A stretch of DNA of 23,657 nt from Tannerella sp. oral taxon 808. GTDB taxonomy: Bacteria > Bacteroidota > Bacteroidia > Bacteroidales > Tannerellaceae. Under the pieces are notes generated by a model that had not been told where the DNA came from, did no database searches, and worked only from the letters and a program-made list of their open reading frames with translations. Shown here piece by piece: positions 16,033 to 23,627 of this stretch (the first letter of the stretch is position 1; each line of letters begins with the position of its first letter). Where the stretch lies: contig MIQB01000029.1 of assembly GCA_002890585.1 (NCBI GenBank), positions 1 to 23,657 of the forward strand, written 5' to 3'. A program made the position numbers and the translations under genes.

Positions 16033-18873
16033 ATGACGCGAACCGCACCAACGCTCGTCTCAACAGAAATTAAGGAGTACATCCTGGACAATGGCCTCAC
16101 GGTGTGGCTCAACGAAGACCACAGCCAGCCGAAAGTCTTCGGCGCCGTCGTCGTGCTGGCCGGATCGAAGGACTCGCCCAACACGGGCATCGCGCACTAC
16201 TTCGAACACATGATGTTCAAAGGCACCGACCGGATCGGGACGATCGATTACAAGGCCGAAAAGGTCTTCCTTGACGCCATCGAGGGGAAATACGAGGAGC
16301 TGGCCGCCACGAAAAATCGTAAACGGAGGGAGGAAATCCAGATGGAGATCAACGAGCTGAGCATCCGCGCGGCAGACTATGTGATCCCGAACGAGTTCGA
16401 TCGGCTGATCACGAAATACGGCGGATCGAAGCTCAACGCAGGCACATCGTATGACTACACCGTCTACCACAACCTCTTCTCCCCACAATACATCGAGCAG
16501 TGGGCCGAGCTCAACAGCGAGCGGCTCATACGCCCCGTCTTCCGCATGTTCCAGAGCGAATTAGAAACAGTCTACGAAGAGAAAAACCGGCGCGACGACA
16601 TGATTCTCAACCGCTCCATTGAGCGGCTAATGGAAACCTACTTCCGCCCCCACCCCTACGCCTACCCCATCATCGGCAGCGCAGAGAACCTGAAGAACCC
16701 ACGACTTTCGGAGATGAAACGCTTCTTCAAAACGTATTACGTCTCGTCGAACATGGGCCTCATCCTCAGCGGCGACTTCGACACCCGCCGGGCGCTACCC
16801 ATCATCGAACGCACCTTCTCGCGCATCCCGCGCGGCGTGCCCGACGTGGCGCCGATGGTCAAGATCCGCCCCTTCCGCGGACGCGAACGGACAGCCGTCA
16901 AAATCCCCCTGCCGCTGCTCAAAGCCGTCGCCCTCGGCTTCCGTGGTGTGCCAGCCAACCACCCCGATCAACCCGCACTCGACGTCGCCGCAGGCATCCT
17001 CAACAACTCGAACGGCACAGGCTACTTAGACCGCCTCATGGTGGAACGCCGCGTAATGGGCGCCATGATCGGTGGCGAATCGTTTAACGAAGCCGGCTTC
17101 ATCGGCATCGTCGTCGTGCCGCGGCTCTCGCACACCTGCCGCTCCGCCGAGCGCATGATCTGGCGCGAATTAGAGCGAGTCAAGCAAGGCGACTTCACGG
17201 ACGAAATCTTCAACAGCCTCAAGCGCGAACAGCTCCGCCGACACCTTACCGAATTAGAAGACATCGATTCACGCAGCCAAATCATGGTGCGCCTCTTCTC
17301 ACAAGGCAAAACCTGGGCCGACTATCGCGAAGAGCTCAGCCGCGCCGAAGCCCTCACGAAAGACGACGTCGTGCGCGTGGCCAACAAATACTTCGGCGCC
17401 AATTACCTCTTCGTGAAGAAGAAGACCGGCCGCTACCCCAAGGAGCGACTCACCAAACCAGGCTTCGCCCCCATCGTGCCCAAGCATGCCGACGCCGAAT
17501 CAGCCTACAGCCAGTGGCTCGACCGCATCCCCGTCGAGGAGGTTCGCCCGCGCTTCATCGACTTCGAGCGCGACGTCCACACCCTCCACCCCGCCGAAGG
17601 CCTCACGCTCTACATCACCCCCAACCGCGTCAACAACATCTTCACCCTGAAGCTCTCCTACGCCATCGGCCTCATCGAAGAGCCGCGCCTGAAGCTGCTC
17701 ACGGGTTACATTCCACTGCTTGGCACAGCCTCGCAATCCTTCGACGCACTCCACACACGCCTGCAAACACTCGGCAGCACCCTCGATTTAGATGCCGATG
17801 AACATTGTCTCAACATCAAGATCACCGGCTTCGATACAACCTTCGACGAGACCCTCGAGCTCGTCGGTCGCTTCATTGCCGGCGTGGAACCAGACGACCG
17901 CAAGCTCAAAACACTCATCGACGATGCGCGTGTGGCCGAAAAGGCCTTCTTCAAGTCAAACAACGAAGTGGCCGAGGCACTCTTTGAATACGTACAATAC
18001 GGACACGCCTCGCAATTCCTCACCCGGCCTTCGCTGCGTGAAGTGAAGCACACCACAGGCCGCGAACTTGTCGACCTCTTCCGGCAGGCCGTCCGCCGCG
18101 TATGCACGGCGCATTATTGCGGCACACTGCCCGCCGAACGCGTCTCCGAGCGCACCCTCCGAGCCTTCGCCACAGACGTCCCCGCACGCCTCACCGCCCC
18201 CACCGATCCCTACCGCGACTTTGTCAACTACGACCATTCGCGCGTCTTCTTCTATCACATGCCCGACGTCTTCCAAAACATCATCTACGTCTACATGCCC
18301 TGCGATCCGCTGCCCACGCTCCACGAACGCCACACGGCCGGCCTCTTCTCACTCTATTTCGGCGAGGGCATGTCGTCGCTCATGTTCCAAGAGATCCGCG
18401 AGTATCGCTCGCTGGCATACTACACCTCCGGCGCCTACCGTCTGCCACCCTTCCGCCTCGCCGACCGCCCCACGCGCTTCGTGGCCTACCTCTCCACCCA
18501 GTGCGACAAGACGATCGACGCCCTCGAAGTCTTAGACGCCCTAATCAGCCATATGCCCGAACACCCCGAGCGCATCGACGCCCTAATCCGTACGGAGATC
18601 AACCGCGTCAACAACGCCTACCCCGCCTTCCGCGACATCTCCACCCGCATCGCCGACTTCCGCCGCGACGGCTACACTGACGATCCCCATCGCGCCCTCC
18701 TTAACGACATCCGTCGCATGACAATAGACGATATCACACGTTTCTACCGTTCATATGTTCGTGGCCGCACCCCCGTCTACGTCGTTGTCGGCAACTTTCA
18801 CCGCATCGACAAACGCCGCCTCTCGGCCTTCGGCGAGATCACCCGTGTGCACCATCGGGATTTCTATCGGTAA
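16033..18873 (+). CDS. M16 family (pitrilysin/insulinase-like) zinc metallopeptidase
   Basis: M16 enzymes are clamshell zinc peptidases that degrade oligopeptides. The 946-residue protein carries the inverted zinc motif HYFEH (His55, Glu58, His59), preceded by GIA and followed by MMFKGT, as usual. A Glu-rich segment ELETVYEEKNRRDD near residues 176-188 is the likely site of the third ligand. The N-terminal catalytic half and an inactive C-terminal half (from about residue 500, with AYYTSGAYRLPP and GEGMSSLMFQEIREYRSLAYY) give a complete full-length pitrilysin. No signal peptide is seen, so a cytoplasmic site is likely, unlike exported relatives. The ATG at 16033 begins directly with the STEIKEYILDNGLTVWL strand. 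A HicB-like gene starts 3 nt after the stop. Confidence 0.95.
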   Translation: MTRTAPTLVSTEIKEYILDNGLTVWLNEDHSQPKVFGAVVVLAGSKDSPNTGIAHYFEHMMFKGTDRIGTIDYKAEKVFLDAIEGKYEELAATKNRKRREEIQMEINELSIRAADYVIPNEFDRLITKYGGSKLNAGTSYDYTVYHNLFSPQYIEQWAELNSERLIRPVFRMFQSELETVYEEKNRRDDMILNRSIERLMETYFRPHPYAYPIIGSAENLKNPRLSEMKRFFKTYYVSSNMGLILSGDFDTRRALPIIERTFSRIPRGVPDVAPMVKIRPFRGRERTAVKIPLPLLKAVALGFRGVPANHPDQPALDVAAGILNNSNGTGYLDRLMVERRVMGAMIGGESFNEAGFIGIVVVPRLSHTCRSAERMIWRELERVKQGDFTDEIFNSLKREQLRRHLTELEDIDSRSQIMVRLFSQGKTWADYREELSRAEALTKDDVVRVANKYFGANYLFVKKKTGRYPKERLTKPGFAPIVPKHADAESAYSQWLDRIPVEEVRPRFIDFERDVHTLHPAEGLTLYITPNRVNNIFTLKLSYAIGLIEEPRLKLLTGYIPLLGTASQSFDALHTRLQTLGSTLDLDADEHCLNIKITGFDTTFDETLELVGRFIAGVEPDDRKLKTLIDDARVAEKAFFKSNNEVAEALFEYVQYGHASQFLTRPSLREVKHTTGRELVDLFRQAVRRVCTAHYCGTLPAERVSERTLRAFATDVPARLTAPTDPYRDFVNYDHSRVFFYHMPDVFQNIIYVYMPCDPLPTLHERHTAGLFSLYFGEGMSSLMFQEIREYRSLAYYTSGAYRLPPFRLADRPTRFVAYLSTQCDKTIDALEVLDALISHMPEHPERIDALIRTEINRVNNAYPAFRDISTRIADFRRDGYTDDPHRALLNDIRRMTIDDITRFYRSYVRGRTPVYVVVGNFHRIDKRRLSAFGEITRVHHRDFYR

Positions 18874-18876
18874 GAC

Positions 18877-19095
18877 ATGAAGCAAATCGAAATCATCATC
18901 GAGCGGAGCAAAGACTTCTGGTGGGCTTACAGTACCAATACGGAAGGCATCAACGGGGGCGGCGAGACGGAAGAGGAAGCACGACGCGAGGCTTTGCAAT
19001 GCATCGAGCTGCAAAAGGAGCTCGGCAACCTGCCCCGACATGACACCTACGAGCCCATCTTCCATTATGCCCCGGCCGAGGTCTGTAGTTATTGA
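18877..19095 (+). CDS. HicB-like N-terminal domain protein, probably truncated
   Basis: The 72-residue product begins MKQIEIIIERSKDFWWAYST and continues with EGINGGGETEEEARREALQCIEL, the HicB/UPF0150 N-terminal fold (partial RNase-H-like, with the GGG-E-T-x-E-E-A motif). In typical Bacteroidota relatives of about 130 residues this domain is followed by a DNA-binding domain; here the protein ends at HYAPAEVCSY. I see no continuation of that second domain in any frame before 19197, and no hicA toxin next to it. It starts 3 nt after the M16 protease and is probably translated with it. It could be an orphan regulator or a decaying antitoxin. Confidence 0.7.
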   Translation: MKQIEIIIERSKDFWWAYSTNTEGINGGGETEEEARREALQCIELQKELGNLPRHDTYEPIFHYAPAEVCSY

Positions 19096-19197
19096 TACGC
19101 TCTCCGGGTGGGGGCAATCTTCTTACTTTCTTTGCGCCGTCTTTTATCGAGAATTATGTATTAGCATGTATCACCAATCAAAAAACGAGAAACAGAA

Positions 19198-19890
19198 ATG
19201 ATCAAGCACTTTAGATTATCAGCAATGGCGCTCGCCTGCGGGGCACTGTTGCTTTCGGGATGCGGGGCCAGCAATACGGCCAAAGGAACAGCCATCGGCG
19301 TGGGCGGCGGAGCAGCCGTCGGCGCGGGCATCGGTAAGATGGCCGGCAACACGGCCTTGGGCGCCGTCATCGGAGCTGCCGTAGGTGGAGCCACAGGTGC
19401 CATCATCGGTAAGAAGATGGACAAGCAGAAGAAGGAATTAGAGAAGGTGCTTCCGGATGATACGAAGGTGGAAGTCGTAGAAGAAGAAGGCCACGCGCCC
19501 GCACTGCGTGTCACGTTTGACTCGGGCATCCTCTTTGCCACCAACTCAAGCACCGTCAGCGACGCCTCCAAATCAGCCCTCCGCGACTTGGCTCGCAACC
19601 TGGAGAAGAATCCCGACACCGATCTGCGCATCGTGGGTCACACGGACAATACCGGCCGGGTGGATTACAACCAGCACCTCTCCGAACGGCGCGCCCAGAG
19701 CGTCTATAGCTACCTGATCGACCAGGGCGTGAGCAGCCGCCGCATGGTCTTCGAGGGCAAAGGCATCCACCAGCCCGTGGCCAGCAACAACACCGCCGCG
19801 GGGCGCGCGCAGAATCGCCGCGTGGAGATCCTCATCAGCGCCAACGAGAAGATGGTGAACGACGCCAAGCGTGAGGCTGGCGAACGGTAA
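19198..19890 (+). CDS. OmpA family lipoprotein with glycine zipper (YiaD-like)
   Basis: The product has 230 residues. Residues 1-22 are a lipoprotein signal ending in LLLSGC with lipidated Cys22. Residues ~28-72 form a glycine-rich zipper (IGVGGGAAVGAGIG, GAVIGAAVGGATGAIIG), which may insert in or lie on the membrane. Residues ~100-215 are an OmpA-type peptidoglycan-binding domain with VGHTDNTG, LSERRAQSVYSYL, and AGRAQNRRVEI, including the Asp and Arg that hold diaminopimelate. It should tether the outer membrane to peptidoglycan. The upstream 100 nt contain TTTCTTTGCGCC near 19122, a weak -7 candidate. A terminator follows at 19917-19954. Confidence 0.95.
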   Translation: MIKHFRLSAMALACGALLLSGCGASNTAKGTAIGVGGGAAVGAGIGKMAGNTALGAVIGAAVGGATGAIIGKKMDKQKKELEKVLPDDTKVEVVEEEGHAPALRVTFDSGILFATNSSTVSDASKSALRDLARNLEKNPDTDLRIVGHTDNTGRVDYNQHLSERRAQSVYSYLIDQGVSSRRMVFEGKGIHQPVASNNTAAGRAQNRRVEILISANEKMVNDAKREAGER

Positions 19891-19916
19891 TCCCTCCGCA
19901 TTCACACAGCAAACCT

Positions 19917-19954
19917 AAAAAGGCCCTGTCGGCAGTTTTGCCGGCAGGGCCTTT
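19917..19954. terminator. Bidirectional terminator between convergent genes
   Basis: AAAGGCCCTGTCGGC pairs with GCCGGCAGGGCCTTT (one G-T wobble) around a short loop AGTTTT. On the minus strand it is followed by TTTTT (complement of 19917-19921), a strong stop for the minus-strand lipoprotein gene; on the plus strand the T run is short (three), so it is weaker for the OmpA-type gene. Confidence 0.88.
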
Positions 19955-19982
19955 GGCTATTTACGGGGGATGCTCCGCGCGA

Positions 19983-21509
19983 TCACTCCTTCAGCCGTTT
20001 GAAGACGTAGTTCGGGCCGTCTATGGCAGCCCTGTTGATTAGTGTCAGTATTTCTCCATTCTGATTATAGATGAAGTACGTCCAACCGATAAAGAGGGTG
20101 TGATCCCCACCCCACGGACGGTAGCCAAAACGTTGCTTCCCGCTGGGTGTGCCACCAAAGAGCTTATATCCTTCAATATCGACGTACCCATTCTCGCGAA
20201 ACGTGATCGTCTGTTCGCCAGGCTTAAAGACGGTCGGAGGCAATGCGGAGATGCGAATCTCGATCAGTGTCCACTTCCCCAGCAGCTCCGCGGGTGGCGT
20301 GGAGGAGACGAGCGAGAGCCCATCGCGGAAGAGCAGATAGTCGCGACCTTGGTTATAGAAGAGCTTCAGCCGTCCGTCCTTCTGCAGTTCGAAACGTTCC
20401 GCCGCATGCAGCGCCTGGACATATGCAAGGCCCTCTTTGGTTTCGTTCACCTTGGTGCCTCCGCCTACGTCCATACGGAGCGACTGGCCATCCACGGTGT
20501 AGTCGCCATTGAACATATTGGTTGAGGAATGGGTGTAGAGCGAGCCGTTGTCCCGAAATTCGAGCATGAAAGACCGTTCGCGGAGGTTATAGCCTTCTTC
20601 CGGAATATGCAGCGAGCCACCTGCGGTATGCCCGAACCCGACGAGCTTCCACGGTCGGCAGATGCGCTCGTCGATGCGACGTTCCTCGATCCCTGCTATT
20701 TGGAAACTGAGGTACGTCTCCCCACCACCCTCATAGAGCCGCAGCTCATTGTCGTGGATCTTGTAGCTCGTCACCCGTTCCAGTTCCTGACGGAGGTAAT
20801 AGGCTTCGTTCGGGCTGGTTTTCAGCGATGGCGGTGTGATACTGAAGTGCATCGACTGACCATCGGTGCGGAAGGAGCCCGTGAGCTGTCCACTTGAGAG
20901 TTGGATCACCCAAGTGGCATCGGCGCGGAAGCGGAGTCGACCCGTCTCGACATTCTGGATAAGGGTCTTCTTTCCGTCCTTGATCTGCACATAGCCGCGG
21001 AAGATCCACGTGGTGAGCAGGGCTTGCGGAACAATAGCCCGGTTGGGCGGGGGTATCGTAGGCTGATCCCTGAAGAGCAGGTAGCGCTGGCCCCGGTCGT
21101 AGAAGAGCCGCATTTGGTGTTCATTGTCGACACGGTAACCCTCGACGCCAAGCAGCGCCTTGCGATAACGCAGCGCCTGTGCTGGCATGCGATCCTCATT
21201 CTCGGTATGGAGCTTGATGTGGATGGTATCGCCCATCCAGGTATAGCTGCCATTGACGTACTGGCCGTAGAGGAAGCCCTCGCGCCAGATTTCTAAGGCA
21301 TAGCTGGCCGTGTCAATGGGCGTAACGGCCGTGTCGCCGACGGTGCCGAGGCCGACGAGGTACCATTTGCCTAACAAGGCAGAGTCTACGGCCACGGTGT
21401 CGGGCTTTGGCGTTGGCCGTGGCGGCACGTCCGGATCTTGTGTACAGGCTGCCCAGACGATGGACAGCAACAGGGCGAAAAGCCCCAATCGTGCGTTCGT
21501 TTTCATCAT
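19983..21509 (-). CDS. Lipoprotein with four lipocalin/META-like repeats
   Basis: The 508-residue protein begins with a signal peptide (residues 1-21, LFALLLSIVWAA) and Cys22. The following TQDPD has acidic residues just after Cys, as in the Bacteroidota lipoprotein export signal, so it may be surface-exposed. About four repeats of ~115 residues follow: near 45-150 (LLGKWYLVGLG to QRYLLFRD), 160-275, 285-395 (PWKLVGFG to RDYLLFRD) and 403-508 (LLGKWTLIEI to NYVFKR). Each begins with a Gly-Lys-Trp-like strand, has NGxYTxxGxxI in the middle, and ends in a LxLFYxxGxxYLLFRD-like strand. This is the lipocalin-like/META (HslJ-like) barrel pattern. Repeats 1 and 3 are most alike. Ligand unknown. Start ATG at 21509 or 21506; transcription ends at 19917-19954. 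Confidence 0.8.
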   Translation of the reverse strand: MMKTNARLGLFALLLSIVWAACTQDPDVPPRPTPKPDTVAVDSALLGKWYLVGLGTVGDTAVTPIDTASYALEIWREGFLYGQYVNGSYTWMGDTIHIKLHTENEDRMPAQALRYRKALLGVEGYRVDNEHQMRLFYDRGQRYLLFRDQPTIPPPNRAIVPQALLTTWIFRGYVQIKDGKKTLIQNVETGRLRFRADATWVIQLSSGQLTGSFRTDGQSMHFSITPPSLKTSPNEAYYLRQELERVTSYKIHDNELRLYEGGGETYLSFQIAGIEERRIDERICRPWKLVGFGHTAGGSLHIPEEGYNLRERSFMLEFRDNGSLYTHSSTNMFNGDYTVDGQSLRMDVGGGTKVNETKEGLAYVQALHAAERFELQKDGRLKLFYNQGRDYLLFRDGLSLVSSTPPAELLGKWTLIEIRISALPPTVFKPGEQTITFRENGYVDIEGYKLFGGTPSGKQRFGYRPWGGDHTLFIGWTYFIYNQNGEILTLINRAAIDGPNYVFKRLKE

Positions 21510-21720
21510 GTGATCTGTTTATTCGTGAAATTATACGTTGCAATCGATGCCCTAACAACCGTATTTGCTGCGGGTTGGCGAAAATAAGACCGAATAATCC
21601 ACTGCTCGGTCGCCCGAAGGCCTCTCGGGGCAGCTTTTCATCGGATCATCGATCGCCGCGCAGGCGTAGCACCTCTACAAATCCGCAGAATGGGCAGATT
21701 CTCCTCCCCCGTCCTTTTCT
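21510..21720. other. Leader of the lipoprotein gene; nothing recognised
   Basis: This 211-bp segment lies between the lipoprotein start and the inverted-repeat element. Only a poor -7 match (TAATTTCA on the minus strand, near 21530) is seen. No RNA gene or ORF is supported. Confidence 0.4.
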
Positions 21721-22207
21721 GACAAGGCCAAATCCTGGCATTTGGGCCCCTTTTTGTCATTTTTCATCCATTCGGAAGTTCCCGAATGTTCTATTTGTTA
21801 TATTACAGTTGTTCGGGAATTTCCGATTGTATGATACTTACTATTACAAACGCTCGGAGTTTCCCGAAAGTATGAATACATACTTTTTCAAGTCTTCGGG
21901 ATTTTCCGAAGATCTTATTTTGATTATTTGCACTGATCGGGATTCTCCGAAAGAGTAATTCTTTTTATTACTATTAATCGGAGATTTCCGAAAGAGTGTA
22001 TTTTTCATTTTTATATTTCCGGGATTTTCCGAATATGTGAAAACAGTCGTATTATTCCTTTCGGAATTTCCCGAAGAGTTGTATCTGTATATTACATAGC
22101 TTCGGAAGATTCCGAATAAGCGAAATGAAGTGTAGCATACGTTCGGGAGTTTCCGAATGGGTGAAAAAGAACAAAAAGGACCCCAAATGCCAAGATTTGG
22201 CCTTGTC
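21721..22207. mobile_element. MITE-like element: 50-bp terminal inverted repeats enclosing palindrome array 5
   Basis: The first and last 50 bases (21721-21770 and 22158-22207) are inverted copies matching at 44 of 50 positions. Between them ten copies of a 16-nt palindrome, consensus TTCGGRANNTTYCCGAA-like, start at 21771, 21812, 21853, 21895, 21936, 21977, 22018, 22060, 22101 and 22142 (intervals 41 or 42). The 25-26-nt spacers are AT-rich and all different. Each terminal repeat holds its own palindrome (CCAAAT...ATTTGG, centres 21736.5 and 22191.5), exactly 42 bp from the nearest array palindrome. There is no transposase inside, and I see no clear target-site duplication. Confidence 0.85.
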
Positions 22208-22280
22208 GGGGTATGGTTTCAGGGCTTCAATTGGGGATTTGGCCTGCACGCAGATCGTATTATCGGCCGATTGGATACAG

Positions 22281-22318
22281 AAAAAGGGGTTGCCCTTGTT
22301 TTTCCAAGGACAACCCCT
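22281..22318 (-). terminator. Intrinsic terminator of rplU-rpmA
   Basis: On the minus strand AGGGGTTGTCCTTG pairs with CAAGGGCAACCCCT (one mismatch/wobble) around a 6-nt loop, followed by TTTTT (22285-22281). It begins 34 nt after the rpmA stop. Confidence 0.92.
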
Positions 22319-22351
22319 CAATCTTACGTTGATATCGACCTCGTGGGGCGC

Positions 22352-22651
22352 TTACGCCTCCACGGCTTGCTCCACGGGCGGCGTCGGGGCGGCTGCTGCG
22401 ACGCCCTCGACGGAGATGAAGGAGCGATTTGCACGTCCGCGCTTGAAGGTGACGACGCCGTCGATGAGCGCGTAGAGTGTGTGGTCGCTGCCCATGCCCA
22501 CGTTCTTGCCGGGGTGGAACTTCGTGCCGCGTTGGCGAGCGATGATGTTGCCGGCCTTGGCATGCTGCCCGCCAAAGAGCTTAATTCCTAAGCGTTTGCT
22601 TTCTGATTCGCGGCCGTTCTTGGAACTGCCGACTCCTTTTTTGTGTGCCAT
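22352..22651 (-). CDS. rpmA: 50S ribosomal protein L27
   Basis: L27 lies near the peptidyl-transferase centre of the 50S subunit. The 99-residue protein begins MAHKKGVGSSKNGRESESKR, then LGIKLFGGQHAKAGNIIARQ, RGTKFHPG and NVGMGSDHTLYALIDG, all hallmarks of L27. The last ~15 residues (AAAAPTPPVEQAVEA) are an Ala/Pro-rich extension longer than in E. coli L27. It follows rplU after 21 nt in the usual rplU-rpmA order. Confidence 0.98.
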   Translation of the reverse strand: MAHKKGVGSSKNGRESESKRLGIKLFGGQHAKAGNIIARQRGTKFHPGKNVGMGSDHTLYALIDGVVTFKRGRANRSFISVEGVAAAAPTPPVEQAVEA

Positions 22652-22672
22652 TTCTCTCTAATTGTTTAATAG

Positions 22673-22990
22673 TTACGCGATGATTTGTTTGATGCTCACT
22701 TCGGTGAACTGCTGGCGGTGTCCGTTCAGCTTGCGGTAGCCCTTCCGCCGCTTCTTGTGGAAGACGAGCACCTTATCGCCCTTGACTAACGGCGAAAGCA
22801 CTTCGCAAATCACCTTGGCGCCTTCCACCGTGGGTGTTCCCACCTGCACACTGCCGTCGGCATCGACTAACAGCACCTTGTCGAACTCCACCGTGGCGCC
22901 GCTCTCGACGTCGCGGAGGTGATGGACAAACAACTTCTTTCCTTGCTCGGCCTTGAACTGCTGGCCGTTGATTTCTACAATTACGTACAT
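22673..22990 (-). CDS. rplU: 50S ribosomal protein L21
   Basis: L21 binds 23S rRNA near domain I. The 105-residue protein begins MYVIVEINGQQFKAEQGKKL, carries VEFDKVLLVDADG and GAKVICEVL, and ends with the basic signature VLVFHKKRRKGYRKLNGHRQ. Length and motifs match the family. It is the first gene of the rplU-rpmA operon, with a ~190-nt leader from the promoter at 23190-23220. Confidence 0.98.
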   Translation of the reverse strand: MYVIVEINGQQFKAEQGKKLFVHHLRDVESGATVEFDKVLLVDADGSVQVGTPTVEGAKVICEVLSPLVKGDKVLVFHKKRRKGYRKLNGHRQQFTEVSIKQIIA

Positions 22991-23010
22991 TGATTATTAG
23001 TATTAATCGT

Positions 23011-23159
23011 GATTCCCGGGGGCGGGTCGGGGGCGTCATAAATGGCGAATTGCTGCGTTGCCTTCGACAAGCTCAGGCTCGGTCATGTACTTATGTACAC
23101 TCCCTTCGCCTTCGGTCTCGGCCGCCTTGCACTTCATCCATTTCTGAGTCCCCGGGGGC
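23011..23159. repeat. Imperfect palindromic element in the rplU leader
   Basis: The centre is TGTACTTATGTACA (23086-23099), inside GGTCATGTAC...GTACACTCCC. Flanks are partly complementary and rich in GGC/GCC and CTTCG runs. GATTCCCGGGGGC (23011-23023) and GAGTCCCCGGGGGC (23146-23159) bracket it as near-direct repeats. It lies within the transcribed leader of rplU-rpmA. The look is that of a dispersed intergenic repeat; I cannot name it. Confidence 0.55.
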
Positions 23160-23189
23160 CTCTTTTTCTGCCCTCTGCGGATTGAGGCG

Positions 23190-23220
23190 CAAAAGTATGC
23201 CAATTGATATGTTGCGCAAA
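23190..23220 (-). promoter_or_regulatory. Consensus Bacteroidota promoter for rplU-rpmA
   Basis: On the minus strand TTTG (23220-23217) is followed after exactly 19 nt by TACTTTTG (23197-23190), a full match to the -33/-7 pattern TTTG-N19-TAnnTTTG. The transcript would start near 23183. Confidence 0.8.
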
Positions 23221-23271
23221 TCCGAGCTCCCGTGTGGGAATCAAGTATATCTACTTAAGTAATGGTCAATT

Positions 23272-23343
23272 ATTAATTATCAATGATTAATGGTAGGGCG
23301 GTGCCATGCTGCCATGTTTCTGGGGTAATCATTGATAATTAAT
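23272..23343. repeat. 18-bp perfect AT-rich inverted repeat
   Basis: ATTAATTATCAATGATTA (23272-23289) and its exact complement (23326-23343) flank a GC-richer 36-nt loop. It lies between the antitoxin gene stop and the rplU promoter. There is no adjacent T run beyond the stem suited to a normal terminator, but it could stop or stabilise antitoxin mRNA. It may also be a small non-autonomous element. Confidence 0.8.
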
Positions 23344-23352
23344 CATTGTTCC

Positions 23353-23604
23353 TCATAGCCCAAGGAATCTGTCTATCTCCTCGATGCTGCTGATGCGCTT
23401 GACATCGCCTGCTTCGGCCTGCTTCAGGGAGCGATCGATCTTCTTCAACATCTCGGGCGTGAAATAGGCGGCGTCATCATCGACGGGGACGAGCGTATAA
23501 GCTGGCTTCCTCCTTCTTTTAATGATGACTCTTTCGCCACGATCGGCCAGTTCCAATATGCAGGCTTGCTTATCTCTGAATTCTTTTGATGTTACTTCTA
23601 TCAT
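23353..23604 (-). CDS. Phd/YefM-like type II antitoxin, no toxin visible
   Basis: The 83-residue product begins MIEVTSKEFRDKQACILELA, the Phd/YefM-type N-terminal DNA-binding region, followed by RGERVIIKRRRKPAYTLVPV, a typical strand with basic residues. The C-terminus (FTPEMLKKIDRSLKQAEAGD, ending EEIDRFLGL) is the helical arm that would bind a RelE/YoeB-type toxin. ATG at 23604 is chosen because family members start here; the frame is open further only because the upstream DNA is an inverted copy. Toxin genes usually follow the antitoxin, but downstream there is only the inverted repeat and the rplU promoter. Confidence 0.85.
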   Translation of the reverse strand: MIEVTSKEFRDKQACILELADRGERVIIKRRRKPAYTLVPVDDDAAYFTPEMLKKIDRSLKQAEAGDVKRISSIEEIDRFLGL

Positions 23605-23627
23605 AATCTGGGGGGCTATGGTGAAAC

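Noticed and set aside
21407..21958. Plus-strand 183-codon frame entering array 5
   Set aside because: It starts inside the lipoprotein gene on the opposite strand and runs through the array with no coherent protein features.
21771..22157. CRISPR-like array (short repeats with unique spacers)
   Set aside because: The repeats are only 16 nt and degenerate, occur in both orientations, spacers are AT-rich and 25-26 nt, there is no leader, and no cas gene is in the window. The flanking inverted repeats fit a MITE better.
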